Shown piece by piece: positions 23,541 to 32,720 of a stretch of 35,438 nt of DNA. This DNA comes from Bacillus aerolatus (lineage in GTDB: Bacteria > Bacillota > Bacilli > Bacillales > Domibacillaceae), in NCBI RefSeq assembly GCF_009183655.1, contig NZ_WEIO01000019.1, positions 1 to 35,438 on the forward strand, read 5' to 3'. The notes beneath the pieces were generated by a model. It ran no database searches. It was given only the letters and a program-made list of their open reading frames with translations, and had not been told where the DNA came from. The position numbers and the translations under genes were made by a program. Positions within the stretch are counted from its first letter, which is position 1; each line of letters begins with the position of its first letter.

Positions 23541-23989
23541 ATGAGCTCCATGCAAACAGGATCCCGCGACCAGAACGTGGCCCCTGGCGTTCTGCCCCCC
23601 ATGTCGAGTTATTTGGCAATCTCATGGGGTCTACAACTGCTGGGGGCGGAGACCAATGGAGCAAATGTTGGATAATTAGAAGACAAACCCTCTACCAGCA
23701 CATCTTCGCCCCTCCCGGAACTGATAATAGGAAAAAAATCGGTGAAAATGTCGAAGGCCAGCGGCTTATTTTTCTAGAGGGCTCTAATAAATTTAAGGAA
23801 CACCGACTGCCTGGGTCTCAACCGATGCCACCGGTGGTCCTCAACCAAATCTTCCCTGGTATTAGCATTTGGGCAGAATTGGAGGTCCGCTTTGACATAC
23901 AGCTCGAAGGAGGCAGCACTCTATGGATACATCCTAACGACATCGTGGCACGGAAGTTTCAATGGCCACTCGAGCCAATAGGTCCTTAA
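23541..23989 (+). pseudogene. Frameshifted gene of unknown family
   Basis: ATG at 23541, with GGGGTGG upstream, opens a protein-like frame (MSSMQTGSRDQNVAPGVLPP, then MSSYLAISWGLQLLGAE) that stops at 23673-23675. The continuation is in another frame (WIIRRQTLYQHIFAPPGTDN ... IFPGISIWAELEVRFDIQL ... LWIHPNDIVARKFQWPLEP) to 23989. Joined, they make about 150 residues. I do not recognise the family. The N-terminal part of the GTG-initiated frame from 23528 looks noncoding, so I read this as one gene broken by a small indel near 23670. Base composition is distinctly more GC-rich than the flanks, suggesting transfer. It converges with the minus-strand gene at 24033. Confidence 0.6.
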
Positions 23990-24020
23990 GTAGATATTCA
24001 GATTAATCCCATTTTTATTA

Positions 24021-24053
24021 AAACAGCCTTTGTCAATAGGATTTGACAAAGGC
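24021..24053 (-). terminator. Terminator overlapping the end of the unknown two-domain gene
   Basis: Perfect 11-bp stem GCCTTTGTCAA / TTGACAAAGGC with a 6-nt loop, then TGTTTTAAT on the minus strand. The gene's stop codon lies inside the hairpin. Confidence 0.75.
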
Positions 24054-24953
24054 AGTACTGTTGCTCTGATAGAAAAAACCACAGAAATCCGTGTAACGCC
24101 CTCTGTTACAGTTTAGAGGTGTAATATCATTTTCAATAGTCCGCCCATCATTATCTGTGTGTCTAGCTAGTCCGTCTCCTTGTTTGTGGGCCCACAACCA
24201 ACGAGGCCCATCCGAGACAAGCCGATAAAAGTGAAAATCATGGCCTGGAAATATAAAGCATGCAATAATCAATACCTTCGATGCGTTCGGCCAGCAACCA
24301 TGATGAGTCCAACCATCGGCGTAAAGACCGCCTTGTACGTCACTACAATTGAATTCCCTTGCTGGACGTCCTCCGTGTAGGCCAGGATGAGCCCAGCGAC
24401 CACCCCCAATATGATTGCTAGCGAAGGCATAGCAATTATTCTGAGAGATATTTTGAGGCTGATTGAAAGTAGATGCATTACTATAAAATAAATTGGAATG
24501 GCAAGTCTCCCATCTTACTGATCGGGAGACTTTATTCCCTTCACTACTAGTGGTCAGATCAACAACTTCACGAGACGTTGGTATTAATACGACACCTTCT
24601 GCAACCACTTCACGTAGTTCGCCCGTTACTTTACTGCATTTCTTTTCTGATGTTTGCAAAAGCCACTCAGCAGCGACGGCTTGCTTACCTGGTTTACTCC
24701 CAACACGGAACGCCCAAGGGAGTGGGCTTTCTAATATCCGATTAGTCCTGTTCCAAATGCCGTCATCCGACTTAATCTCCCGGACAATCAATCCACGATA
24801 GCCAAGGCCAAACTTCTCCTCAGGGGTATGCACTGGTGAAATTTGTGTCGGATCAGAAGTTATAATTTCGAGCAATTCCTTCTCTTCTGCCTCGGACAAA
24901 ATCCATTTAGGATTAGACATCCCCGAAAAGATATCCAGCTCTACTTCTAGCAT
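24033..24953 (-). CDS. Unknown two-domain protein with a cysteine-hydrolase-like C-terminus
   Basis: 306 aa, no signal peptide or TM helix. The N-terminal part (about 1-110, VELDIFSGMSNPKWILSEAE, FGLGYRGLIV, PWAFRVG) and C-terminal part (about 165-300) are separated by a variable linker. The C-terminal part has NNCYAFA (Cys174), FPGHDFHFYRL (His241), WLWAHK (His256), a D-x-GRTIEND segment and YTDFCGFF. Cys then His in this spacing and wording suggest a papain-like/NlpC-type thiol hydrolase, but I do not know the family by name. Start ATG at 24953 with GGAGG 9 nt before. It is the only intact gene in a cluster of relics, so it may be recent accessory DNA, perhaps an effector. Confidence 0.65.
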   Translation of the reverse strand: MLEVELDIFSGMSNPKWILSEAEEKELLEIITSDPTQISPVHTPEEKFGLGYRGLIVREIKSDDGIWNRTNRILESPLPWAFRVGSKPGKQAVAAEWLLQTSEKKCSKVTGELREVVAEGVVLIPTSREVVDLTTSSEGNKVSRSVRWETCHSNLFYSNASTFNQPQNISQNNCYAFASNHIGGGRWAHPGLHGGRPAREFNCSDVQGGLYADGWTHHGCWPNASKVLIIACFIFPGHDFHFYRLVSDGPRWLWAHKQGDGLARHTDNDGRTIENDITPLNCNRGRYTDFCGFFYQSNSTAFVKSY

Positions 24954-25086
24954 GATGAATGACCTCCAAAAATATATTTTGGTTTATATAGGTAAATATC
25001 TTTATATTTTGGTTCATACTGCAACCTGCATTATCTTTTTATATATTGTCAGGGTTCTAACTCATTTATACATAGTTCGTAACATT

Positions 25087-25742
25087 TTAAAAAAATATTT
25101 GATCGCTAAACACCATCACCTGCTTTCGATACTGATCCCCGTTTGCTGAACAAGAAAAAATCCCGCATATCAATACAGGATTTTTGATCAAACTCTGCTT
25201 ATCTTCATACTTTAGTAAAAATAGGTAGTAGTAATCCGCTTCTAATAATGGATCTTCAGTTGTAGGATTAAGTAAAATCTCTAACCTTTCATGTAGTGTT
25301 GGTTCATTACTGAAATTTAACCTTCCTCTCAACCAACCCCTATATTCATTCGGTGTATTATTAATAATTGATTCAATTTTTGCTTTATGCTTATCTTTAG
25401 GCATAACTTCATTTATTCCTGTCAATCTATGATAAACTTCTAGTGCTTGTATTAGGTTTAAAAAGTGACGTTCTAAAGATATTTTTTGAATTGAATTTCT
25501 ATATAACTAGATGTTTTCATAGTTTTTTTATTAGGCGATTTCGAATTATAGCTTGTACCTGTATTGTACCTTACACTAATTATATAATTCTCTAATTGGG
25601 CTACTATTGGACCTAGTTGTAGAGGCTTATCACTATAAAGGTTTAATATATATTCTTTGGTGTCATTATTTATTTCCAGGAATCCACTTAAAGTAATATC
25701 AGTTTCACTTACATGCCATTCTCCAAAATATTTTTCAATCAT
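25087..25742 (-). pseudogene. Internally deleted ApeA-like HEPN defence gene
   Basis: The 5' frame (25742-25473) starts like the ApeA N-terminal domain: FGEWHVSETDITLSGFLEI then YILNLYSDKPL. After a frame change near 25480, the second frame continues ISLERHFLNLIQALEVYHRL and NEYRGWLRGRLNFSNEPTLHERLEILL, which matches the start of the ApeA-type HEPN domain. An intact ApeA is about 450-500 aa; here the middle ~200 residues are gone. The expected RxxxxH nuclease motif after the HEPN start is absent, because the frame instead runs through a terminator (25154-25185) to a stop at 25087. The gene is dead as an abortive-infection nuclease. Confidence 0.65.
25154..25185 (-). terminator. Terminator at the end of the ApeA remnant
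   Basis: Minus-strand stem AAAAATCC / GGATTTTT plus T-run and CTTG, lying inside the second frame of the remnant. This suggests the original 3' end of the gene has been replaced. Confidence 0.6.
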
Positions 25743-25774
25743 TGCCTACGCCACCATTTTGGTTTTCTGAAAAT

Positions 25775-25820
25775 AAAAAACAACCTCTTACGGATATCGT
25801 ACCTTAAGAGGTTGTTTTTT
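25775..25820. terminator. Bidirectional terminator after glmS
   Basis: A stem of about 16 bp (AAAAAACAACCTCTTA / TAAGAGGTTGTTTTTT) with T-runs on both strands, about 90 nt past the glmS stop. It marks the border between the conserved glmS block and the accessory cluster. Confidence 0.85.
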
Positions 25821-25908
25821 ATCAAAATTTATTATAAATTATCAATCTTTTTTATAAATAATCGAACTTTATTTAAAATCAACAAAAGCTAAAAACAAGC
25901 TTTATTAC

Positions 25909-27711
25909 TTATTCCACCGTCACGCTCTTAGCCAGGTTGCGCGGCTTATCAACGTCGCAGTCACGATGTAAAGCGGCATAGTAAGCGATGAGCTGCGTCG
26001 GAATGACAGCAACGAGCGGTGTGAAGAGTTCATGAACAGCCGGGATGACGAAGCGGTCGTCTTCACTTTCTAAGCCTTTCATGGAAATGATGCACGGATT
26101 GGCACCGCGGGCAGTGACTTCTTTCACATTGCCGCGAATACTTAAATTCACATTTTCTTGAGTAGCTAGGGCAATGACTGGTGTGCCCTCTTCGATTAAA
26201 GCGATCGTGCCGTGCTTCAGTTCTCCTCCGGCAAAGCCTTCCGCTTGAATATAAGAGATTTCTTTCAGCTTCAATGCTCCTTCAAGACCTACGTAATAGT
26301 CAATGGAACGGCCGATAAAGAAACAATTACGTGTTGTAGACAAGTAGTCTCTAGCAATTTGTTCGAATTCGTCTTTCGTATCGCAAAGCACTTCCATCGC
26401 ATTGGCGACGATGCCGAGTTCATGAATAAGATCAAATTCCGGCTTTATGCCGCGTGTCTCCGCTGTTGCATTAGCGAGAATCGAAAGAACGGAAATTTGA
26501 GCTGTATAAGCTTTCGTGGAAGCAACGGCGATTTCCGGTCCAGCATGAAGCAGAAGCGTATAGTCAGCTTCACGAGATAACGTCGACCCTTGAACGTTTG
26601 TAATCGTCAATGCTTGATAACCGAGCTCTTTAACTTTAACAAGCACAGCCCTGCTGTCTGCTGTTTCACCGCTTTGGGAAATAAAAACAAATAACGGCTT
26701 TTCAGACAAGAGCGGCATATTGTAAACAAATTCACTCGCTACGTGAACCTCTGTTGGAATTTTGGCGATCGTTTCCAAGTACTGCTTACCGACAAGTCCG
26801 GCATGATAGCTCGTTCCACATGCAACAATGTACAAGCGGTCTGCTTCCTGTAGAGCTTGAACGATGTTTTCATCTACTGTCAATTTTCCTTGATCGTTCT
26901 GGTAAGCCTGAATGATTTTTCTCATTACGAGCGGCTGCTCGTCAATTTCTTTCAGCATATAATGCGGATACGTGCCTTTTTCGATGTCGCCGGCATCCAG
27001 TTCCGCTGTGTAAGGAGCGCGCTCAATTTCTTCATCATTGAGGCTTTTAATCGTCACTTTTTCTTTTGTCACGATCACCATCTCTTTGTCCATTAATTCC
27101 ACGAATTGATCCGTAACTTGAATCATAGCCATCGCATCGGAGGCAATAACATTAAATCCGTTTCCAAGGCCAATGAGAAGCGGACTTTTATTTTTTGCGA
27201 CGAAAATCGTTTCTGCTTTTTCTTTATCCAAAAGACCAAGTGCATAAGAACCTTTTAACAAATGCAGCGTTTTGCGAAAGGCTGCTTCCGTATCGAGGCC
27301 TTCATTTACGAAGATTTCTATCAGCTGGACAATCACTTCCGTGTCAGTATCACTTTTGAGCGGCACATCTAGCAAGTATTCTTTTTTTAGTTGTTCATAA
27401 TTTTCGATGACACCATTATGAACAAGTGTGAAGCGTCCGGACAGACTTTGATGGGGATGGGCATTTTCCGTGCTTGGCACACCGTGTGTGGCCCAGCGCG
27501 TATGGCCGATTCCTGTAGCAGCATTTATATGAGTATCCACGATTTTCCGAAGATCAGCAATCCGTCCTTTTTCTTTAAAAACGTGTACGTCTTTTTCATT
27601 TCTAATAGCAATACCGGCTGAGTCGTAGCCCCGGTACTCCAACTTTTCCAATCCATTCAATAAAATTTCTTTCGCATCTTTAAAACCGATATAACCAACA
27701 ATTCCGCACAT
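25909..27711 (-). CDS. glmS: Glutamine--fructose-6-phosphate aminotransferase GlmS
   Basis: A 600-aa cytoplasmic enzyme: fructose-6-phosphate + glutamine to glucosamine-6-phosphate + glutamate, the first step to UDP-GlcNAc. The N-terminus MCGIVGYIG provides the Cys nucleophile of the class II glutaminase domain (to ~residue 220). Two SIS domains follow ([45 protein letters not shown]), and it ends [13 protein letters not shown] as in the family. It is preceded by a glmS ribozyme and its own promoter, and separated from glmM by a terminator, so it is regulated by GlcN6P-triggered self-cleavage of its mRNA. Confidence 0.98.
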   Translation of the reverse strand: MCGIVGYIGFKDAKEILLNGLEKLEYRGYDSAGIAIRNEKDVHVFKEKGRIADLRKIVDTHINAATGIGHTRWATHGVPSTENAHPHQSLSGRFTLVHNGVIENYEQLKKEYLLDVPLKSDTDTEVIVQLIEIFVNEGLDTEAAFRKTLHLLKGSYALGLLDKEKAETIFVAKNKSPLLIGLGNGFNVIASDAMAMIQVTDQFVELMDKEMVIVTKEKVTIKSLNDEEIERAPYTAELDAGDIEKGTYPHYMLKEIDEQPLVMRKIIQAYQNDQGKLTVDENIVQALQEADRLYIVACGTSYHAGLVGKQYLETIAKIPTEVHVASEFVYNMPLLSEKPLFVFISQSGETADSRAVLVKVKELGYQALTITNVQGSTLSREADYTLLLHAGPEIAVASTKAYTAQISVLSILANATAETRGIKPEFDLIHELGIVANAMEVLCDTKDEFEQIARDYLSTTRNCFFIGRSIDYYVGLEGALKLKEISYIQAEGFAGGELKHGTIALIEEGTPVIALATQENVNLSIRGNVKEVTARGANPCIISMKGLESEDDRFVIPAVHELFTPLVAVIPTQLIAYYAALHRDCDVDKPRNLAKSVTVE

Positions 27712-27784
27712 AACACGTTCCTCCTAACAAAGAAGGCAGGCAAAAGCAGAGGGCTTATTTGCCGCTCTTCTTTTATATTCTCTT

Positions 27785-27942
27785 ATCCGCATTTCCATTC
27801 CCTTTGTCCGCAAGGTTACCCTTACGATTTAAAGAAGGACTGACGATTGTGCAGAAATCAACCGGGAGGCATCCGCCGAACATTTCGATAAACCTCCACC
27901 TCGTCAACTAGCCAGGCTCTCTCCTGCTAGTTCAGGCGCTTT
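27785..27942 (-). ncRNA. glmS ribozyme riboswitch
   Basis: On the minus strand the cleavage junction A-GCGCC lies at 27939/27938. It is followed by the P2 arms AACTAGC / GCTAGTT, the core GACGAGGTGGAGGTTTATCG, the conserved GGCGGATGCCTCCCGG, and the P4 region around GGGTAACCTTGCGGACAAAGGG. This is the GlcN6P-dependent self-cleaving ribozyme in the glmS 5' UTR. The 3' boundary is approximate. Confidence 0.96.
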
Positions 27943-28002
27943 ATAAAACGAATGATCAATGATTGTCCCTTCTCCTTCCCTTAGTTTTTGTAAAGCAGGA
28001 TT

Positions 28003-28032
28003 ATCATACACTAATCGATTTCCTTCAGTCAA
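28003..28032 (-). promoter_or_regulatory. glmS promoter
   Basis: Minus strand -35 TTGACT (28027-28032), 18-bp spacer, -10 TATGAT (28003-28008), about 60 nt upstream of the ribozyme cleavage site. Confidence 0.75.
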
Positions 28033-28076
28033 CTGTATTTACTTTTTTACTTAAACAAATGTTATTACATTTATAT

Positions 28077-28109
28077 GAAAAAGAGGCGCAATGGTGCGCC
28101 CCTTTTTTA
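28077..28109 (-). terminator. Terminator of the cdaA-cdaR-glmM operon
   Basis: Minus-strand stem AAAAAGGGGCGC / GCGCCTCTTTTT with a 6-nt loop and T-rich tail, between glmM and the glmS promoter. Confidence 0.88.
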
Positions 28110-28146
28110 CTATAGTTCCTCATACTATACAATTAAATCTTAATCT

Positions 28147-29496
28147 TTATTCAGTAAGTCCCATTTCCGTTTTTACGACAGCGGCAATTCGCTCTACGTA
28201 AGCTTTGCACTGTTCTTCTGTCTGGGCTTCCACCATGACACGCACGAGCGGCTCTGTCCCTGATGGGCGAACGAGCACGCGGCCGTTTCCATTCATTTCT
28301 GCTTCTACTTCAGAAATAACAGTTTTCACTTTTTCATTTTCTGTTACTTTATATTTGTCGGTTACCCGCACATTTTCAAGAATTTGTGGATACTTTTTCA
28401 TTTCCGCTGCTAGCTCTGACAAAGGTTTTTTTGTCATTTTCATAATGTTGACGAGCTGCAGGCCGGTTAATAACCCGTCGCCAGTCGTATTGTAATCTAG
28501 AAAAATGATGTGGCCGGACTGTTCTCCACCAAGGTTGTATTGATTCTTTTTCATCGCCTCAACGACATAGCGGTCGCCGACTGCCGTTTGTACGCTTTGA
28601 ATGCCAAGTACTTCCAGGCCTTTATAAAAGCCAAGATTGCTCATGACGGTCGAAACGACAACAGATTGATTTAACTGGCCTTGTTCGTGCATATATTTTG
28701 CACAAATAAACATAATCTGATCGCCGTCTACGATCTTTCCTTTTTCATCAACCGCAATTAAACGGTCGCCATCGCCATCAAAAGATAAACCAATATCCGC
28801 TCCTTTTTCCAATAAGAAAGCAGCGAGTGCTTCTGGATGAGTAGAGCCGACGCCGTCATTAATGTTCAAACCGTTCGGCGAGGTGCCCATCGTTGAAATA
28901 TCTGCCTCTAAATCTGCATACAAGTGAGTGGCCAATGAAGAAGTGGCGCCATGAGCGCAGTCCAGAGCAATGTGGATGCCGGAAAAATCTTCGTCCACTG
29001 ATTGTTTTAAGTACTGAATGTATTTTTGTCCGCCTTCAAAGTAATCACTGACCTGTCCAAGATCAGCACCAGTCGGCCGCGGCAAGTTATCTATTTCTTG
29101 ATCAAGCAGTGCTTCGATTTCGTCCTCTTGCTCATCCGTCAATTTGAATCCATCCGGACCAAAAAACTTAATGCCATTGTCAGCTACTGGATTATGAGAA
29201 GCTGAGATCATGACGCCTGTCTGGGCATCCATCACTTTCGTTAAATAAGCTACGCCAGGGGTAGAAATAACACCGAGGCGCATCACTTCTGCTCCAATAG
29301 ATAAAAGGCCGGCAACGAGGGCGCCTTCAAGCATATGACCGGAGATACGTGTATCTCTGCCCACGACAACTTTTGGACGCTCTGCGTTTTTCGTTAAAAC
29401 ATATCCCCCGAATCTACCTAACTTAAAGGCCAGCTCCGGTGTTAATTCCGTATTCGCCACACCTCTTACTCCATCAGTTCCAAAATACTTTCCCAT
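28147..29496 (-). CDS. glmM: Phosphoglucosamine mutase GlmM
   Basis: 449 aa; converts glucosamine-6-phosphate to glucosamine-1-phosphate for UDP-GlcNAc. The N-terminus [15 protein letters not shown], active-site phosphoserine segment [18 protein letters not shown], Mg-binding DGDGDR and C-terminal [14 protein letters not shown] are all canonical. It follows cdaR by 42 bp with AAAGGAGAG as ribosome site. The conserved cdaA-cdaR-glmM arrangement links c-di-AMP synthesis to wall precursors: GlmM is known to bind and inhibit CdaA. Confidence 0.98.
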   Translation of the reverse strand: MGKYFGTDGVRGVANTELTPELAFKLGRFGGYVLTKNAERPKVVVGRDTRISGHMLEGALVAGLLSIGAEVMRLGVISTPGVAYLTKVMDAQTGVMISASHNPVADNGIKFFGPDGFKLTDEQEDEIEALLDQEIDNLPRPTGADLGQVSDYFEGGQKYIQYLKQSVDEDFSGIHIALDCAHGATSSLATHLYADLEADISTMGTSPNGLNINDGVGSTHPEALAAFLLEKGADIGLSFDGDGDRLIAVDEKGKIVDGDQIMFICAKYMHEQGQLNQSVVVSTVMSNLGFYKGLEVLGIQSVQTAVGDRYVVEAMKKNQYNLGGEQSGHIIFLDYNTTGDGLLTGLQLVNIMKMTKKPLSELAAEMKKYPQILENVRVTDKYKVTENEKVKTVISEVEAEMNGNGRVLVRPSGTEPLVRVMVEAQTEEQCKAYVERIAAVVKTEMGLTE

Positions 29497-29538
29497 GTAT
29501 CGATTCTCTCCTTTACTTTACCTTCTGTTCAAACGGCT

Positions 29539-30516
29539 TTATTCCCCGTTTTCTGGTTCACTTTCCGAACTTTCTTCGGCTGTCACTTTCACTTTCACCG
29601 TTTGCGGTGAAACAAAGTTTAAACCTTCGCCAATTTCAATCGGTACAGTAAGTATTGTATCTTTTTTCACGCCATCAACCTCGACTGGAATAACTAGCTC
29701 TTCCATTTCTTTTAAAATGGATTCTTTGCCGTAAATTGTGAGCTCTTCTGTTTCGGGTTTAATGGAAGTGATTTTCACTCCCTTTGGCGGTGTGCCTTTC
29801 GGAAATACTTTGAGTGCTATTTTTTTGCTCGGGTTTTTTACAGAAATGGACACTTGGACCGTTTCCGGTTCTACTTTGACGTCGAGCTTATTCAATTCAC
29901 CGTCCAGCACTTGAACTTTCGCTGTACCGGTTGTTTCTTTATCTACTTTTTCTTTCACATCAAGCGTAGCTTTCACATAAACAATTCTATTAAGTGCGGC
30001 TTTAGACCCAGTCACTTTCACCCGTTTTGGATCGACAGAAACAGCTTCCTCTTGGTAGCCTTCCGCCAGCATATTGTCATTAAATTCAGGGCTGACGACA
30101 AAGTTATCGGACACTTTTTCTTCAATCAATACGTTCACCGCTTCCGGATGCACCGTCACTTTGAGTTTGTCAGAAAACTGTTTATGCTTAATGGGCACGC
30201 GGTGTTCACCAATACTCACGTTCGTTAAATCAATAAAAAGCTCAAAGTCTCTCAGCCGCTTCGTTGATTCAATAATGCTTTTCGGCCCTTCAACCTCTAC
30301 TTTCACTTTATCAGGAACGCCAGAAACGAATAAATTCTCTGTATCATAATATGCCTGAATCGGCACATCGGTAATGATTTCACTGTTTTCTTGAGCGGAG
30401 TTATCAGCTTTTTTATTAAGCTGAAAATCACTAAAGTTCACAGATGTATAAACTAAAACGGCCAGCAGCAAAGCAACGATACGCACAAACCAGGAACTTT
30501 CCACAAATTTATCCAT
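29539..30516 (-). CDS. cdaR: CdaA regulatory protein CdaR (YbbR)
   Basis: 325 aa with a single N-terminal TM anchor (residues ~8-25, SWFVRIVALLLAVLVYTSV) and an extracellular part made of YbbR domains in tandem, recognisable from the repeated pattern PxxVxVxGxxxxL. It regulates the membrane diadenylate cyclase CdaA. Start: ATG at 30516 after GGAGGGGGAG; it overlaps the 3' end of cdaA by 8 bp. An upstream in-frame ATG at 30558 lies deeper in cdaA and would place the ribosome site inside the gene. Confidence 0.93.
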   Translation of the reverse strand: MDKFVESSWFVRIVALLLAVLVYTSVNFSDFQLNKKADNSAQENSEIITDVPIQAYYDTENLFVSGVPDKVKVEVEGPKSIIESTKRLRDFELFIDLTNVSIGEHRVPIKHKQFSDKLKVTVHPEAVNVLIEEKVSDNFVVSPEFNDNMLAEGYQEEAVSVDPKRVKVTGSKAALNRIVYVKATLDVKEKVDKETTGTAKVQVLDGELNKLDVKVEPETVQVSISVKNPSKKIALKVFPKGTPPKGVKITSIKPETEELTIYGKESILKEMEELVIPVEVDGVKKDTILTVPIEIGEGLNFVSPQTVKVKVTAEESSESEPENGE

Positions 30517-31342
30517 TGCTTTTTCTCCCCCTCCAGCTCCACCGGTTAGAGGAATCATTTTCTATCCTAAGTAATTCGTGTTCCAACAGCTTTTCAAAGT
30601 CCTCGGAAGATAAGTCTCGAAATAATTCTCCATTTTTCGAGACAGAAACGGCACCCGTTTCTTCAGAGACGATAATCGTAATACTATCAGTTACTTCACT
30701 AATACCTAAAGCAGCCCTATGCCTCGTCCCGAGTTCTTTTGAGATAAATGGGCTTTCCGAAAGCGGCAAATAACAGGCCGCTGCAGCAATTTCATTTTTT
30801 TGAATAATGACCGCCCCGTCATGAAGCGGCGTATTTGGAATGAAGATATTAATCAGCAATTCAGAAGTAATAGATGAATGCAGTGGAATGCCTGTTTCAA
30901 TATAATCATTCATTCCTGTTTCTTTTTCTATTGAAATAAGTGCGCCAATTCGCCTTTTTGCCATATAGCTGACTGACTTTATCAGTGCTTCTATTAACTC
31001 GCGCTGCTCTTTGTCTTCCTGAATGACATTTCTTGAAAACAGCCTGCCCCGGCCGAGCTGTTCAAGAGCCCGGCGTACTTCCGGCTGGAAAATAATAATA
31101 ACCGCCAGAAACCCCCATGTTAATGCTTGTTCCATTATCCAACTTAACGTATCAAGTCCAAGCAGCCCGCTTAAACTCCGTACGACTACAATAACAAAAA
31201 TTCCTTTAACGAGCTGAACGGCTTTCGTACCGCGTATAACCATTAAAAGTTTATAAACAACAAACCAAACAAGTAATATATCCAGCGCATTAGACAAATA
31301 ATCCAATGCCGTAAAATGTTCGAAGTAATTTGAAAACGGCAT
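30509..31342 (-). CDS. cdaA: Membrane diadenylate cyclase CdaA (YbbP)
   Basis: 277 aa. Three N-terminal TM helices (about residues 10-85) are followed by IIIIFQPEVRRALEQLGRGR, then the DAC domain with HDGAVIIQKNEIAAAACYLP and GTRHRAALGISE as catalytic motifs. It makes the essential second messenger c-di-AMP, which controls potassium and osmolyte transport and wall homeostasis. Start: ATG at 31342 after GGAGGATG, matching family N-termini; an upstream frame to 31411 is not plausible. It heads the cdaA-cdaR-glmM operon. Confidence 0.97.
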   Translation of the reverse strand: MPFSNYFEHFTALDYLSNALDILLVWFVVYKLLMVIRGTKAVQLVKGIFVIVVVRSLSGLLGLDTLSWIMEQALTWGFLAVIIIFQPEVRRALEQLGRGRLFSRNVIQEDKEQRELIEALIKSVSYMAKRRIGALISIEKETGMNDYIETGIPLHSSITSELLINIFIPNTPLHDGAVIIQKNEIAAAACYLPLSESPFISKELGTRHRAALGISEVTDSITIIVSEETGAVSVSKNGELFRDLSSEDFEKLLEHELLRIENDSSNRWSWRGRKSNG

Positions 31343-31441
31343 ATTACATCCTCCAATAATGTAATGACTGTAGCCGTACAGAGGCTTTATTTTTTTACTT
31401 AACCAGCTCATTATAACACAGTCTGGCGAAAAGTCAGAATT

Positions 31442-31468
31442 GAAAAAGAAGCAGGCATTCGCTGCTTC
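31442..31468 (-). terminator. Terminator of the sigW-rsiW operon
   Basis: Minus-strand stem GAAGCAG / CTGCTTC with a 7-nt loop and a T5 tail (TTTTTC), about 25 nt past the rsiW stop. It separates sigW-rsiW from cdaA. Confidence 0.75.
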
Positions 31469-31493
31469 AGAACAAAAAGAGTACTTTCAGCCG

Positions 31494-32102
31494 TTAATCG
31501 AACACTCCTGCCGCTGTTTTTTTCAATTTAAACCACATCCAGCCGAAGGCCTCGTCGATCTCTTCAATGTCTCCAGTGACGTTTCCCGCTGAAGCCATAT
31601 ACTGTTCACCGTTAATGACGGTTACGTTCCCCTGCACTTCTCCCTCAATTCGGATATTTCCGTTTTCGACAACGATATCCCCTTTCACTTTTTCTCCAGC
31701 GGGAATAATGACTGTGTCATTTTCTACTTGCAGGTTCTCATGCTTCGTAAAAGCAAAGTTTTCAGTTTCCTGCTGCCATAATGAGAAAAAGCCGCCTGTC
31801 ATCAAAGTCAGGAACAAAGAAGCCGCCACAAAAAATGGATGTTTCCGTATCCAGCGCTGCATGCCGATTGTTTTCACTTCTTTCGGCAAGGAGAGTAAGA
31901 CATTTTCAGTAAATCCCTCCGGTGCCTGAAGATGGGATGCACTTTGTACGAAGGCGATTGTTTTTTTTAACTCCAAAAAGTGCTGCTGGCAATTGTCGCA
32001 GCTTTCCAAATGTGCTTTTAGTTTTCGTTTCTCCCCGGAAACAAGCTCCCCATCTAAATATCTGTGCATCAACCGAACAATCTCTTTTTGACAAGAAGCC
32101 AT
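31494..32102 (-). CDS. rsiW: Anti-sigma-W factor RsiW
   Basis: About 202 aa. The N-terminal zinc-binding anti-sigma domain has Cys4, His31, Cys35 and Cys38 (H-x3-C-x2-C, HLESCDNC), as in B. subtilis RsiW. A single TM helix (about 95-113) follows, then an extracytoplasmic part with short beta-repeats (GDIVVENGNIRIEGEVQGNV). RsiW holds SigW at the membrane until regulated proteolysis releases it under envelope stress. The start at 32102 is chosen by family alignment and GAAGGGA upstream; an ATG at 32129 overlapping sigW is possible. Confidence 0.93.
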   Translation of the reverse strand: MASCQKEIVRLMHRYLDGELVSGEKRKLKAHLESCDNCQQHFLELKKTIAFVQSASHLQAPEGFTENVLLSLPKEVKTIGMQRWIRKHPFFVAASLFLTLMTGGFFSLWQQETENFAFTKHENLQVENDTVIIPAGEKVKGDIVVENGNIRIEGEVQGNVTVINGEQYMASAGNVTGDIEEIDEAFGWMWFKLKKTAAGVFD

Positions 32103-32121
32103 GATTCCACACATCCCTTCT

Positions 32122-32685
32122 TTACACATTCCGCAAATATTTCCGAAGTGCTTCGCGCCCTCTATGTACGCGCGTTTTCACCGTACCTAGGGGCAATTCC
32201 AAAATTTCCGCAATTTCCTGCAACTGCAGCTCTTCGATATATTTTAAGACGATGACTGACCTGTATTTTTCGGGAAGCTTAAAGATAGCTGCCTGAATCG
32301 TTTCCTTCAGCTCTAAGTTCTCTACAGCTTCTTCCGGAAGTTTCTCGGCCGAAGCGACTTGCGAATACATATTCAGACCTTCTGTTCCAGCAACTTCAGC
32401 ATCAAGGTGATAATCCGGCTTTTTTTTGCGAATACGGTCTATGCAAAGATTCGTAGCAATTCTATATAACCACGTCGCAAATTTTTTTCCGGGATCATAC
32501 GTGTGAATATTGATAAACGCTTTAATAAATGTTTCCTGAGCCGCGTCTTCCGCCTCATAACGGTCCCATAGCATCCGGTAACAGATTTGGTACACTTTAT
32601 CTTTATAAAGCTCCACGATCTCGCCAAATGCATTCTGGTCCCCTTTTAAGACTTGTTTAATCCTTCTTTGGACAATTAACTCCAT
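32122..32685 (-). CDS. sigW: ECF sigma factor SigW
   Basis: 187 aa. Sigma region 2 has YRMLWDRYEAEDAAQETFIKA and WLYRIATNLCIDRIRKKKPD; region 4 has LPEKYRSVIVLKYIEEL and the helix-turn-helix LPLGTVKTRVHRGREALRK. The characteristic SigW inter-domain phrase DAEVAGTEGLNMYSQ is present. It controls defence against cell-envelope antibiotics and membrane stress. Start: ATG at 32685 with AGGAGG 8 nt upstream. Longer starts are excluded because they would precede the transcription start set by the sigma-W promoter at 32721-32746. It is co-transcribed with rsiW. Confidence 0.97.
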   Translation of the reverse strand: MELIVQRRIKQVLKGDQNAFGEIVELYKDKVYQICYRMLWDRYEAEDAAQETFIKAFINIHTYDPGKKFATWLYRIATNLCIDRIRKKKPDYHLDAEVAGTEGLNMYSQVASAEKLPEEAVENLELKETIQAAIFKLPEKYRSVIVLKYIEELQLQEIAEILELPLGTVKTRVHRGREALRKYLRNV

Positions 32686-32720
32686 CACTTTTACCTCCTG
32701 CCCTCGCAGGTATCTTTTAA

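Noticed and set aside
23528-23680. GTG start giving a single 153-codon ORF to 23989
   Set aside because: Its first ~45 codons look noncoding, whereas the ATG frame at 23541 is protein-like. A frameshifted gene explains both frames better.
24952-25149. Plus-strand ORF of 65 codons, hydrophobic
   Set aside because: AT-rich chance frame without a ribosome site, opposite the 5' region of the unknown gene and the end of the ApeA relic.
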